DNA of 64,000 bases from Streptomyces dangxiongensis (GTDB lineage Bacteria; Actinomycetota; Actinomycetes; Streptomycetales; Streptomycetaceae). Below are positions 16,617 to 25,205 of the stretch, one piece after another. The DNA is taken from NCBI RefSeq assembly GCF_003675325.1, contig NZ_CP033073.1, forward strand, positions 930,001 through 994,000, in the 5' to 3' direction. The notes under the pieces were generated by a model. The model ran no database searches. It was not told the origin of the DNA and saw only the letters and a list, made by a program, of their open reading frames with translations. A program made the position numbers and the translations under genes. Each line of letters opens with the position of its first letter. Position 1 is the first letter of the stretch.

Positions 16617-17252
16617 TCAGAGAGCCAGCTTGCGCAGGGCCTCGCGGGCATCCGCGAGGGACTTCTCGCCCAGCGGCTTCAGCTCCGCCATGGCGGGCAC
16701 GATCGCCGCGAAGGTGAGTTCGGCGTGCACGAACCTCAGGTGGTCGGCGAGGCCGATGGCGCTGAGCACGGCCCGCAGGTACGGCTCCTGGTAGTCCCAG
16801 CCCTCGCGCGGGGTGCCGGGGGCGTAGGAGCCGCCGCGCGCCGTGACGGCGATGACGTTCTTGCCGCTCAGCGCGCCGGACTCGGCGCCCGGGAGGATCA
16901 TGTGGGCCGGGCTGACCAGCCGGTCGATCCATGCCTTGATCGACGACGGGATCGTGTAGTTGTACATCGGGATGCCGAGCACGATCGTGGTCGCCTCGCG
17001 GACCTCGGAGACGAGCGCCTCGGTGAGCGCCTGCTCCTCGGGGCTGACGCCGTGCGGGTCGCCTGTCGGGTCGAAGAGCCACTCCCGCACCTCGTGCGTG
17101 ATGTGCGGGACCGGCTCGGCACCGAGGTCGCGGTAGGTGTAAGCGGCGTCGGGGTGGTTCTGCCGCCACTGGGTGGCGAACTCGGCGGTGAGCTGCCGCG
17201 TCACGGACTCGGCGGTGCGGATGCTCGCGTCGATGTGCAGAAGATGTGTCAT
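16617..17252 (-). CDS. FMN-dependent NADH-azoreductase / quinone reductase (AzoR family)
   Basis: A flavodoxin-fold oxidoreductase of 211 residues that would reduce quinones or azo compounds with NADH via FMN. The N-terminus MTHLLHIDASIR carries the Ser/Arg phosphate-binding motif. PMYNYTIPSSIKAWID and TARGGSY are the typical FMN-binding loops. ATG 17252 has AGGAG seven bases upstream, so I prefer it over GTG 17333. It precedes the P450 by 96 bases on the same strand and could be co-transcribed. Next to a PKS whose product may contain a quinone, a role in redox adjustment or self-protection is attractive, but this rests on position only. Confidence 0.88.
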   Translation of the reverse strand: MTHLLHIDASIRTAESVTRQLTAEFATQWRQNHPDAAYTYRDLGAEPVPHITHEVREWLFDPTGDPHGVSPEEQALTEALVSEVREATTIVLGIPMYNYTIPSSIKAWIDRLVSPAHMILPGAESGALSGKNVIAVTARGGSYAPGTPREGWDYQEPYLRAVLSAIGLADHLRFVHAELTFAAIVPAMAELKPLGEKSLADAREALRKLAL

Positions 17253-17476
17253 GACATGACTCCTGGCCACTTGTACGGCTGTTCCGGCAACCCGCCCGGT
17301 CCCTTCCGGCCGGCACTCGCCGACGGACGGCACACCACGGTGAGGAGCGGTGCATCCCTCGATCGGAGGCTACGGGCAGACACCACCGCGGCGGCATCCC
17401 TCAGGTTGGTAGGGCGGGGACGGTGGTCTCGGCGCGGGACTGCCACCTGCGACGACGGCCCCGCGCCGACGGCTGG

Positions 17477-18811
17477 CTACACGGCCTGCCGGGCCATGGG
17501 CGGGCGGATCTTGAACCCGGGCTCGGACTCCCGTGGCGAGTCGGCGCGTTCCTCCACCAGGATCCGGTTCCAGGAGCGGGCCAGTTCGACGCGGGAGGTC
17601 ACGTCGAGCTTGCGGAAGATCTTCTTCAGATGGAACGCCACCGTGTGGGGCGAGATGTACAACTGGCTGCCCACCCGCCCGTTGGTCAGGCCCTGGCTGA
17701 CCAGTTCGGCCACCGCGAACTCGGTGTCCGTGAGCCGGCTGACCCGGGTCCGGCCGCGGGCCGGCCGGCCGCACTGGCCGTCGAGTTCCCGGATGCGGCT
17801 CTGCACCCGGGACAGGTCACGGGACGCGCCCGCGCCCAGGTAGGCGTCGGCCGCGCGCCGGAGCAGGCCGACCGCCCGGTCGCGCTCCGAGACGCGCGCG
17901 GAACGTATGCGGCTCGCGTCCTCCAGCGCGGACGCCCGGGCCCACGGGTCCAGATGCCGTTCCGCGGCCGTCTCCAGGGCGTCCGCGTCCCGTTCGTACA
18001 GCGCGGCGGCATGCTCCGCCGCCGCCTGTACGCTGCGGAAGCTCGGGTTGGCCAGGGCGATCCCGCTCATGCGGCGGACGGTACCCTCGGCGAGGTCGTC
18101 GTCGCCGAGGCGCTGCCCCGCCCGGACCAGCCAGGAGGCCGCTGCCGGCTGGGACACCAGCAGGTCGCCGGCGAGTACGTCGTCGTAGGCGATGCCCTTC
18201 AGCAGATGGGCCACGCTCTCCAGGCCGTTGCGGGCCTCCAGCGCCTGGGCGGCGGCCCACACGCACTGGCCCGGCATGAGGTTCTCCTGCCCGAGCAGGC
18301 CGGCGTCCCGCAGGTAGTTGGCGTACAGCAGGCCCGTCGTCAGGTCCAGGGAACGCACCGAGCACACGGCCATGACCACATGCCCCCTCGGCGGGAGACC
18401 GCGGCTCCCGGCCTGGCCGGCCAGCCGGAGCCCCGCCTCGGCCGCTGCCGCCGCCTCGGCGGGTCTGCCCCCGGCGAGGTGGATCTCCGCCTGGCACAGG
18501 TGCAGCGCCGCCTGCACCTCCGGCCGGTGCGGCGCGTGGGGGGCGGAGGTGGCCGCGGCGACGAGACGGCCGGCCGGCCGCAGGCCGCGGACTCGTGTCA
18601 GCAGCGTGGCGTACCAGATGCGGGCCTCCAGCGAGCTGCCGCGACCGGCTCGTTCCCCCGGGGCGGGTTGCGACGCCGCGGCTGCTAACTCCATGCCTTT
18701 GCCAAGCCGTCCGTCGAGCCAGAACAGCGCGGATTGTGCAATAGAGCGGCCCGGTTCGGAAGATGATTCCAGAAGAATTTGTTCGGAGATGACTGAATAT
18801 CGCGGGGGCAC
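17477..18811 (-). CDS. LuxR-family transcriptional regulator without an ATPase domain
   Basis: About 444 residues from GTG 18811, which has AGAGG just upstream. The open frame extends to 19156, but codon use there looks non-coding. The C-terminus has a LuxR helix-turn-helix: RLTDTEFAVAELVSQGLTN, then SPHTVAFHLKKIFRKLDV and SRVEL. The rest is Ala/Leu-rich helical sequence resembling the TPR-like middle part of LAL regulators, but no Walker A motif is present, so it is shorter than PikD-type regulators. It lies beside the P450 and PKS on the same strand. A pathway-specific activator is the likely role. The start is uncertain. Confidence 0.82.
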   Translation of the reverse strand: MPPRYSVISEQILLESSSEPGRSIAQSALFWLDGRLGKGMELAAAASQPAPGERAGRGSSLEARIWYATLLTRVRGLRPAGRLVAAATSAPHAPHRPEVQAALHLCQAEIHLAGGRPAEAAAAAEAGLRLAGQAGSRGLPPRGHVVMAVCSVRSLDLTTGLLYANYLRDAGLLGQENLMPGQCVWAAAQALEARNGLESVAHLLKGIAYDDVLAGDLLVSQPAAASWLVRAGQRLGDDDLAEGTVRRMSGIALANPSFRSVQAAAEHAAALYERDADALETAAERHLDPWARASALEDASRIRSARVSERDRAVGLLRRAADAYLGAGASRDLSRVQSRIRELDGQCGRPARGRTRVSRLTDTEFAVAELVSQGLTNGRVGSQLYISPHTVAFHLKKIFRKLDVTSRVELARSWNRILVEERADSPRESEPGFKIRPPMARQAV

Positions 18812-19571
18812 TACAACCTCTGACTCGTGATCGGGTGGCGTTCTGATCTCGTGGGGGTGTCGCTCTGACCCGTTGGCCGCTTCTTCGGGGCCGCTCGGAG
18901 GTGGTGCCCTGTCCCTCGCCATGGCTCTCCGGGGACTCGCCCGGAGGAGTCGAAAGGTGTCCTGCGTCTGCTCGCGTCCGCCGTCCAGCACGATTCCGCA
19001 CCTCACAGCTGCCTTGTCCGCCGGCGGCCCGCACGGCACGACCGTGCGGCCCGCCCTTCTCCGACTCGACCGGAACGCCTCAGCGCCCCGTCCGCCGTGC
19101 TGCGCGAACGAACGGCCTGCGCACTCCGCCCTGCCGGAACGGCTCCTGCCTGACACGGCCCGGTCTGATGAAGAACATCAAGTAACCCCCCTGGCCTGTG
19201 CGCCGGTTGTCCGTGTTGCCTATACGCATGGTGAACCGCAGTCGCGCACGAACCTCACATGACCGGCGAGAAATACCGCCCTCGCCATCCGCCCATGGAT
19301 CCCTTCGCACAACCATACGTATTCATGCGGTGAAGCACCACGAATCGCCGTGACGCTGCCGTTAACGCTCGCCGACGACCGGCCGAGCGCACGCGTGATC
19401 ACTACCACCGTTCACCATTCCCCCACACAAGTCCCACCCCTGTCCCCGCGGCAAGGCAGCTCACCGCCCCGCGTCCCCGGAGAAGAGCCCTGCCCCCGTC
19501 GGCGCCCGTGTGAACGTGAGCAATGCCACGGGGACGGGGGCCCGCTCACCCGGTGCGCAACCGTCGGGGTT
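18812..19571. other. Gene-free interval of about 760 bases
   Basis: No credible coding frame. Some parts are less GC-rich than the surroundings (18700-18830, 19140-19340). It holds a perfect inverted repeat at 19029-19049 and probably the promoter of the LuxR gene, although I cannot point to a reliable -10/-35 pair. It separates the PKS-side genes from the two-component/symporter block. Confidence 0.6.
19029..19049. repeat. Perfect inverted repeat upstream of the LuxR gene
   Basis: Arms CCGCACGG and CCGTGCGG with a five-base centre CACGA. It lies about 220 bases before the LuxR start. It could be an operator or a hairpin in a long leader. Confidence 0.5.
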
Positions 19572-19586
19572 CGGCCATAGTGGCCG
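19572..19586 (-). terminator. Short hairpin after the sensor kinase gene
   Basis: Arms CGGCCA and TGGCCG with a three-base loop, 11-25 bases beyond the kinase stop. Position and symmetry suggest a terminator for the four-gene block 24153-19597. Confidence 0.4.
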
Positions 19587-19596
19587 GACGGCGGCG

Positions 19597-20784
19597 TCAG
19601 GGCGGGGGCGCCTGGACGCCCGGCCGGAACTTCGGCACCCGGACCGTGATCTTCGTACCGGCTCCCACGCCCGTCTCGATGACCAGGCCGTGGTCGTCGC
19701 CGTACACCTGGCGCAGTCTGCGGTCCACGTTGCTCAGACCGATGCCGGTGGACGCCCCGGCCGTGCCGCGCAGGATCCCGCGCAGCCGCTCCGGTTCCAT
19801 GCCGACACCGTTGTCCTCGACCACGACCCGGGCCTCGGTGCCCTCGTCCTCGGCCGTGATCGTGACCCTGCTGCGCTCCACGGAGTCCTCCAGGCCGTGC
19901 TTGAGGGCGTTCTCGACCAGGGGTTGCAGACACAGGAACGGGAGCGTCACGGGCAGCACTTCGGGGGCGATGCGCAGGGTGACCTGGAGGCGGTGGCCGA
20001 ACCGGGCGCGGGCCAGCTCCAGGTATTGCTCGATGGAACGCAGTTCCTCGGCGAGGGTGGTGAAGTCACCGTCGCGGCGAAACGAATACCGGGTGAACTC
20101 GGCGAACTCCAGCAGCAGTTCGCGGGCGCGGCCGGGGTCGGTGCGGACGAAGGAGGCGATGCTCGCGAGGGAGTTGTATACGAAGTGCGGGGAGATCTGC
20201 GCGCGCAGCGCCCGCACCTCGGCCTCGTGCGCGCTGGAGCGGGCCCGGTCGAGCCCGGCGAGGTCGAGGTCCACGGAGAGCCGGCGGGCCGCCTCCTCCG
20301 CGGCCCGGAGCAGCGTGGCGGACTCGGCGCCCGCGAACACGGCGAGCGTGCCGGCGGCCACCCCGCCGGCGCTGAGCGGCACCAGGGCGGCCCAGCGCAC
20401 GGCGCAGCCCTCGTCGGCGCAGGACAGCGCCAGAGTACGGGGGCGCGGGGTGGGGGCCAACTGGGTCGCGAGCTGGTCGCGATGGTGTTCGGCGGCGCCG
20501 TCCCAGACGAGGACGCGGGTGTCGTCGGCGAGGGCGAGGGCCGGGGCGCCGAGCAGGGGGCGCAGCCGACGGGCCGTCCTGCGGGCCGTGTCCGGGGTCA
20601 GTCCGGCGCGCAGCGGCGCCGCGGCGAGCGCGGCGGTGTGCAGGGCGTGCGCGAGGGCGCGCGTCCCGTCGGTGCCGGCCGTGTGCTCGAGCTGCCGGCG
20701 CGCCGCGCCGTGCCCGAGGGCGGCCCCCAGCACGAACAGCGCGAGCCCGGCCAGGGCGAGGGCCGCGGTGACGAGCACGGTCAT
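19597..20784 (-). CDS. LytS/YpdA-type sensor histidine kinase
   Basis: 395 residues. One hydrophobic N-terminal segment (about 3-27), then a GAF-like sensing region (about 40-165), then a His_kinase domain with the phospho-acceptor in LRAQISPHFVYNSL (His200), and a HATPase domain with LVENALKHGLE, DNGVGM and GIGLSNVDRRL. This class phosphorylates LytTR response regulators, and one is present four genes away (23353-24153). Homologous Gram-negative pairs (YpdAB, BtsSR) sense pyruvate and control its transporters. Here a solute symporter lies between kinase and regulator, so sensing of a short carboxylic acid is plausible but inferred. No good ribosome site precedes ATG 20784. Confidence 0.9.
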   Translation of the reverse strand: MTVLVTAALALAGLALFVLGAALGHGAARRQLEHTAGTDGTRALAHALHTAALAAAPLRAGLTPDTARRTARRLRPLLGAPALALADDTRVLVWDGAAEHHRDQLATQLAPTPRPRTLALSCADEGCAVRWAALVPLSAGGVAAGTLAVFAGAESATLLRAAEEAARRLSVDLDLAGLDRARSSAHEAEVRALRAQISPHFVYNSLASIASFVRTDPGRARELLLEFAEFTRYSFRRDGDFTTLAEELRSIEQYLELARARFGHRLQVTLRIAPEVLPVTLPFLCLQPLVENALKHGLEDSVERSRVTITAEDEGTEARVVVEDNGVGMEPERLRGILRGTAGASTGIGLSNVDRRLRQVYGDDHGLVIETGVGAGTKITVRVPKFRPGVQAPPP

Positions 20785-20924
20785 GAGCGGTACGGCTGCG
20801 GACGATCCGACGAACGGACGGACACGGGGCTCCTCGGTGGGGGTGGGGGGCGTCGGGGGCCGGGGGGCAGCGGCGAGGCCGGCTGCGGCGGAGGGGCAGG
20901 GGTGGCCGGGGGTGGGAGTGGTCA

Positions 20925-21005
20925 GAGGTGGACGGGGGGGCAGGGGTGGACGGGGGCAGGGGTGGACGGGGGGCAGGGGTGGTCAGGGGTGGACGGGGGT
21001 GGGTT
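20925..21005. repeat. G-rich tandem repeat at the symporter 3' end
   Basis: Several copies of a unit of about 16-17 bases of the type CAGGGGTGGACGGGGG. G runs of four to seven lie on the plus strand, C runs on the transcribed sense strand. The repeat covers the last codons and stop of the symporter (stop at 20983) and continues toward the kinase start. It could form a G-quadruplex. Confidence 0.75.
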
Positions 21006-22701
21006 CGGGCAGGTGGAGGCGGGCCATCGTGGCGGTCGTGCCGGGTGGCACCCGGTCGCGCGTGGCCAGGGACGTCAGCACCATGGCCGCGAACCCCACG
21101 GGCACGGACCACACCGCGGGCCAGGCCAGCAGGGTGTGCAGCCAGCCCGAACGGGCGCCGCCCGCGATGGTCACCGTGACCGCGGTGAGCGCCGATCCGC
21201 CGCCGAGCAGGAGCCCGGCGATCGCGCCCGGCGGGGTCAGGCCGCGCCACCAGATGCCGAGCACGAGCAGCGGGCAGAACGAGGAGGCGGACACGGCGAA
21301 GGCGAGCCCGACCGCGTCGGCCACCGGCAGGTCGCTGACCACGGCACCCGCGGCGGTGGGCACCGCGATCGCGGGCAGCGCGGCGAACCGGAAGTGGCGT
21401 ACGCCGCGGGTGGGCAGCACGTCCTGGGCGAGCACACCGGCCACGGACAGGGTGAGCCCGGAGGCGGTGGACAGGAACGCCGCGCAGGCGCCGCCGGCGA
21501 CGAGGGCCCCGAGCAGGTCGCCGGCGACACCGCCGATCAGCCGCTGCGGCAGCACGAGGACCGCCGCGTCGGTGTCGCCCGTGAGCAGCAGATCGGGCGC
21601 GTACAGCCGGCCGAGCATGCCGTACAGGGGTACCAGCAGGTAGAAGGCGCCGAGCAGGCCGAGCACGATCACGGTGGTGCGGCGGGCGGCGCGGCCGTCG
21701 GGGTTGGTGTAGAAGCGGACGACGACGTGCGGCAGACCCATCGTGCCGAGGAAGGTGGCCAGAATCAGCCCGTAGGTGGCGTACAGGCTGTGCTGTTCGC
21801 GGTCCGCGGAAAGCGGTCTCGCCCAGCTCGACTGGGCGGTACGGCCGGACGCGCGGTCCGGCAGCGGGACGCGGGCGCCGGCCGGGAAGCGCAGGACGGT
21901 GTCCGCGCCGATCCGGTGCCCGCCCTCGGCCAGGGTGACCGAACCGCCGTGCACGGTACGGCCGTCGACGGAGCCGGAGACGGTCACGCGGACCGGCGCG
22001 TGGGCGGTGAGGGTGACCGGCCGGTCAAGGCGCACCTCGGTCGGGCGGTGGAAGACGGGCCGGTCCTCCCAGGAGGGAGCCGGGGCGTGGTCGGCGCGCC
22101 AGGCGAGCAGCAGGAAGGCCACGGGCACCAGCAGGGCGGTGAGTTTCAGCCAGTACTGGAAGGCCTGGACGAAGGTGATGCTGCGCATCCCGCCCGCGGC
22201 CACCGCCACGGTCACCACGGCCGCGACGATCAGGCCGCCGACCCAGCCGGGCACGCCGGTGAGCAGCCGCAGGGTCAGCCCGGCCCCGCGCAACTGCGGC
22301 AGCAGATAGAGCCAGCCGATGCCGACGACCAGCCCGCCCGCGATCCGGCGGACCGCCCGGGACTCCAGCCGGGCCTCGGCGAAGTCCGGCAGGGTGTAGG
22401 CGCCGGAGCGGCGCAGCGGGGCGGCGACGAAGGCCAGCAGCAGCAGGAACCCGGCGGTGTAGCCGATGGGGAACCACAGCATGTCGACGCCCTGGGCGAG
22501 GACGAGCCCGGCGACGCCGAGGAAGGAGGCGGCGGACAGGTACTCGCCGCTGACCGCGCAGGCGTTGAGCCGGGGGGCGACGGTGCGCGAGGCGACGTAG
22601 AAGTCGGACGTGGTGCGGGAGACGCGCAGGCCCAGCGCGCCGACGAGGACCGTGGCGAGGACCACGGCCGTCACGCCCGCGATGCCGTACGTCCGGTTCA
22701 C
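20983..22701 (-). CDS. Sodium:solute symporter (SSS family), acetate/monocarboxylate permease-like
   Basis: 572 residues with about 13 hydrophobic segments. The early SGEYLSAASFLGVAGLV and the FLSTASGLTLSVAG stretch are typical of ActP/MctC-type permeases that take up acetate, propionate or pyruvate with sodium or protons. An insert of roughly 90 residues (about 225-310, ending SADREQHSLYATYG) sits in an external loop and is rich in beta-like sequence. The start is GTG 22701, 31 bases after the stop of a DUF485-like gene; the same pair (YjcH-ActP) occurs in enterobacteria. It is flanked by a LytS/LytTR pair that probably regulates it. Confidence 0.9.
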   Translation of the reverse strand: MNRTYGIAGVTAVVLATVLVGALGLRVSRTTSDFYVASRTVAPRLNACAVSGEYLSAASFLGVAGLVLAQGVDMLWFPIGYTAGFLLLLAFVAAPLRRSGAYTLPDFAEARLESRAVRRIAGGLVVGIGWLYLLPQLRGAGLTLRLLTGVPGWVGGLIVAAVVTVAVAAGGMRSITFVQAFQYWLKLTALLVPVAFLLLAWRADHAPAPSWEDRPVFHRPTEVRLDRPVTLTAHAPVRVTVSGSVDGRTVHGGSVTLAEGGHRIGADTVLRFPAGARVPLPDRASGRTAQSSWARPLSADREQHSLYATYGLILATFLGTMGLPHVVVRFYTNPDGRAARRTTVIVLGLLGAFYLLVPLYGMLGRLYAPDLLLTGDTDAAVLVLPQRLIGGVAGDLLGALVAGGACAAFLSTASGLTLSVAGVLAQDVLPTRGVRHFRFAALPAIAVPTAAGAVVSDLPVADAVGLAFAVSASSFCPLLVLGIWWRGLTPPGAIAGLLLGGGSALTAVTVTIAGGARSGWLHTLLAWPAVWSVPVGFAAMVLTSLATRDRVPPGTTATMARLHLPEPTPVHP

Positions 22702-22732
22702 CGGCCGGCCCCGGTGTGTGGTCGGCGCATGG

Positions 22733-23113
22733 TCAGGGGCGCTCCGCGGGGGCGGGCGTACCGGTCTCGTTGCGCTCGGCCCGGCGGACGTACCAGGCGC
22801 CGATGCCCAGCAGCGCCGGGTACGGCGCCACGCCGAGCAGGAGCCAGAGGGCCGGCGGGACGCGGGGTTCGCTGTCGGCGAGCGGCAGGACCCGCAGGAG
22901 GACGGGGAGCAGGCCGAGCGGGGCCGCGAGCAGGGCCGTCGCGGTGAGAGCGGCCCGGAGCTGACGGCGCATCAGGGCGCGTACGGCGTCGGCGTCAGGG
23001 TGAGCGGGGCCGGGGGCGGGCGCGGGGACCGGGGGCGGTACGGTCCGGCCGCCGCCGGGGGTGTGCGGCCGTCCGGTGACCACCTCTCTGCGAGGGACGG
23101 ATTCCGTACCCAT
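22733..23113 (-). CDS. DUF485-like small membrane protein, partner of the symporter
   Basis: 126 residues from ATG 23113, with GGGGAG seven bases upstream. After a Pro-rich cytosolic start come two hydrophobic segments (LTATALLAAPLGLLPVLL and a WLLLGVAPYPALLGIGAWYV stretch) and a short charged tail. This is the layout of the small YjcH-type proteins that accompany acetate permeases. Its exact function is not known. Probably co-transcribed with the symporter. Confidence 0.75.
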   Translation of the reverse strand: MGTESVPRREVVTGRPHTPGGGRTVPPPVPAPAPGPAHPDADAVRALMRRQLRAALTATALLAAPLGLLPVLLRVLPLADSEPRVPPALWLLLGVAPYPALLGIGAWYVRRAERNETGTPAPAERP

Positions 23114-23225
23114 CACGCACTCCCCGACGCCACGGTGATCACCTTGTGTGCGGCGAGTGTACGCAGAGCGCCACCGTCGAGACACCCGTCGGACGAGATT
23201 CCCCACGACCCGGCACCCGCGCGCG

Positions 23226-23357
23226 GCACCCGGGCCGCCGCCGCGCTCCGGGTTCAACGGGACCGAGCCACCGAGCCGCCGCCGGTCGAACGGGACCGCG
23301 CCACCGAAGCACCGCCGGTCGAGCGGGATCGGGCCGCCCTCGCGCCGCAGGTTCAGC
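23226..23357. repeat. 33-bp tandem repeat, three clear copies plus a degenerate one
   Basis: Units at 23259-23291, 23292-23324 and 23325-23357, each beginning GGGAYCG and ending near GGTCGARC or GGTTCAGC; 23226-23258 is a poorer copy. The last unit overlaps the stop of the response regulator (23353). In one minus frame it would read as an 11-residue repeat (PLDRRxxGGxx), but that frame does not belong to a recognised gene. The remaining gap 23114-23225 shows nothing else. Confidence 0.7.
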
Positions 23358-24153
23358 GGGGCCGGGCTGTCGCGCGGACGGCCAGCAGGTCGCGCAGTTC
23401 GCGGGCGTTGCGGCGGCTCACCGCGAGAATCCGGTCGCCGATCCGCACGCTCAGGTTGCCGCCGTCCAGGCGGAGTTCCTCGATCCGGCCGAGTGCGACG
23501 AGACGGCTGCGGTGGATCCGGACGAAGCCGCGTGCGCGCCACTGCTCCTCCAGGGTGGACAGCGGTACCCGCACCAGGTGGCTGCCGTCGCGGGTGTGCA
23601 GCCGCGCGTAGTCGCCCTGTGCCTCGGCATAGGTGATGTCGGCGACGGGCACGAAACGGGTCACCCCGCCCAGTTCCACCGGGATCTGGTCGCCGAGGGC
23701 GGCCGTGGGCGTTGGAAGGGCGGCGGGCCGGGGGCCCTGCCCGGCCCGGACCAGCTCGGCGACCCGCCGCACGGCCTCGGCGAAGCGTTCCCTGCGCAGC
23801 GGCTTGAGCAGGTAGTCGACGGCCTTGAGATCGAAGGCGCGGACCGCGAAGTCCTCGTGGGCGGTGACGAAGACGATCAGCGGCGGTGTGGCGAACCCGC
23901 CGAGCAGCCGCGCCAGTTCGAGGCCGTTCAGGCCCGGCATGCTGACGTCGAGGAACACGACGTCGAAGGCGTCCGCGCCGTCCGGTCCCTCCTCCATGGC
24001 CCGGCCGAGCCGGCGCAGCGCCTCGGTGGCCGCGGGCGCGGGCACGACCGTGCCGACCCGTGGGTCCTGCCCCAACAGGTACAGCAGTTCCCCGAGCGCG
24101 GGTTGCTCGTCGTCCACCGCCAGGACGCGCAGGGGTACGTCGCTCACGTGCAT
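23353..24153 (-). CDS. LytTR-family response regulator
   Basis: 266 residues. Receiver domain at about 8-130 with the acidic pair VDDE, phospho-acceptor Asp69 in VVFLDVSMPG, TAHEDFAVRAFDLKAVDYLLKP with the conserved Thr and Lys, then a LytTR DNA-binding domain (about 165-260) with DITYAEAQGDYARLHT and FVRIHRSRLVAL. ATG 24153 has AGGAG nine bases upstream. It is the first gene of a same-strand set ending with the LytS-type kinase, so the pair is almost certainly cognate. Direct repeats bound by LytTR proteins would be expected near 22720 or 24160; I could not identify them. Confidence 0.93.
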   Translation of the reverse strand: MHVSDVPLRVLAVDDEQPALGELLYLLGQDPRVGTVVPAPAATEALRRLGRAMEEGPDGADAFDVVFLDVSMPGLNGLELARLLGGFATPPLIVFVTAHEDFAVRAFDLKAVDYLLKPLRRERFAEAVRRVAELVRAGQGPRPAALPTPTAALGDQIPVELGGVTRFVPVADITYAEAQGDYARLHTRDGSHLVRVPLSTLEEQWRARGFVRIHRSRLVALGRIEELRLDGGNLSVRIGDRILAVSRRNARELRDLLAVRATARPR

Positions 24154-24313
24154 GTCCGGCAGCTCCTGTCACCCTCGACCGCTCCTCCCGGGAAATGGTG
24201 GTCCCCCGGGGCCCCGGCGTCGAGATCGCGTACGGCGGTGTGCGCGGAGTGCCGGCTTCTGCCGGGGCCGGCCGGAATCGGGATGAATTGCATCGTCCGA
24301 ATCGCGGGCGCTC

Positions 24314-24525
24314 TGATCGGGCTCTGTGCTCGGGCTCTGTGCCCTGCCCGTTGTTCGCCCGGTCCAACTGGCCACTGACCGGTTCGAACGCACTGGGGAC
24401 GACGCCTGCCTCCCCATCGAACGGAACCCGGTCCTGCTGGCGCCCAAGCTGGCAGTGCTCATCGAGGAACAGGTCGCAGGACCAACGGTCCGCTCCATGG
24501 TTCGGCCGTCCCAGGACGGTCGCCG
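24314..24525 (+). pseudogene. Possible remnant of a recombinase/integrase-like gene
   Basis: After an in-frame stop near 24314 the plus strand reads about 65 residues that look coding, including LATDRFERTGDDACLPIERN and then PVLLAPKLAVLIEEQ. Third positions are GC-rich as in real genes. The pattern resembles the C-terminal part of tyrosine-recombinase-like proteins found in Streptomyces, from memory only. There is no start and the frame ends without the rest of the domain. The remainder of the 24154-24571 gap holds the response-regulator promoter region and a short direct repeat (GGGCTCTGTG at about 24319 and 24333). Confidence 0.3.
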
Positions 24526-24571
24526 CACCGGGCAGGGGCGAGCGCGACGACGAGCGACCTGGGCGCGCAAG

Positions 24572-25171
24572 TCACACCCGCGGCGGTCGCAAGCCGCTGG
24601 CGATGACGGCGGTCACCGTCTTGCGGATGGCGGCGGTCTGCGGCGGGGCGCTTGCCCGGTCGGCGAACAGCAGGTGCGCGGCTCCGACGAGGGTGGGGGC
24701 GAGCGTGTCGATGTCGGCGTCGTCGGCCAGGCGCCCCAGCTCCCGCTCGGCGGCAAGGTAGGCGGCGATCATGGAGGTTGCCTGCATGGCCAGCGGGATA
24801 CCGGTGAGACCGGCCTGCCGCAGCCGGGCGCGTAGGCCGTCGCGGAAGGTGATGAGCGCGACGATCGCCACCGTGACCGGCCCGAACAGGTCCTGCAGCG
24901 CTTCGGTCAGGTTGTCCACCACGCTCCCGGTCCCTGCGGCCGCGCTCAGTACCGTGGCCCGGTCTTCGATACCGCGAATGCGGTCGAGGACCAGTTCGGT
25001 CAGGAAGGCATCGAAGTCGGTGAAGTGCCGGTGCAGCACGCCCTTGGCACAGTTCGCCTCCTCCGTGACCGCCCGGCTGGTCAGCGCGTCGGGCCCGTCC
25101 CGGAGCAAGACGCGCTCGGCGGCCTCGAACAACTGGCCGCGCACATTGTGGATGTGTACCCCTGACGGCAT
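24572..25171 (-). CDS. TetR-family transcriptional repressor
   Basis: 199 residues from ATG 25171. The N-terminal helix-turn-helix spans about residues 10-60 (LFEAAERVLLRDGPDALTSR, AVTEEANCAKGVLHRHF). The C-terminal ligand-binding part is helical with no assigned ligand. It is divergent from a methyltransferase gene, and the 60-bp gap holds two copies of one inverted repeat, so autorepression and control of the methyltransferase are very likely. An upstream GTG at 25213 is possible but would put coding sequence through the operator. Confidence 0.9.
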   Translation of the reverse strand: MPSGVHIHNVRGQLFEAAERVLLRDGPDALTSRAVTEEANCAKGVLHRHFTDFDAFLTELVLDRIRGIEDRATVLSAAAGTGSVVDNLTEALQDLFGPVTVAIVALITFRDGLRARLRQAGLTGIPLAMQATSMIAAYLAAERELGRLADDADIDTLAPTLVGAAHLLFADRASAPPQTAAIRKTVTAVIASGLRPPRV

Positions 25172-25205
25172 CGTCTCTCTTTCCGTTCCGGCCCGGCTTC
25201 CACAA

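Noticed and set aside
18923-19156. Upstream extension of the LuxR gene to 19156
   Set aside because: The added residues are Arg/Pro-rich with poor codon bias, and a ribosome-like AGAGG precedes the GTG at 18811.
19171-19185. Tiny leader peptide MKNIK before a possible hairpin
   Set aside because: No ribosome site, no attenuator structure and no gene directly downstream on that strand.
19510-22947. Plus-strand open frame of 1145 residues over the kinase and symporter
   Set aside because: Both covered genes have unmistakable kinase and symporter motifs on the other strand.
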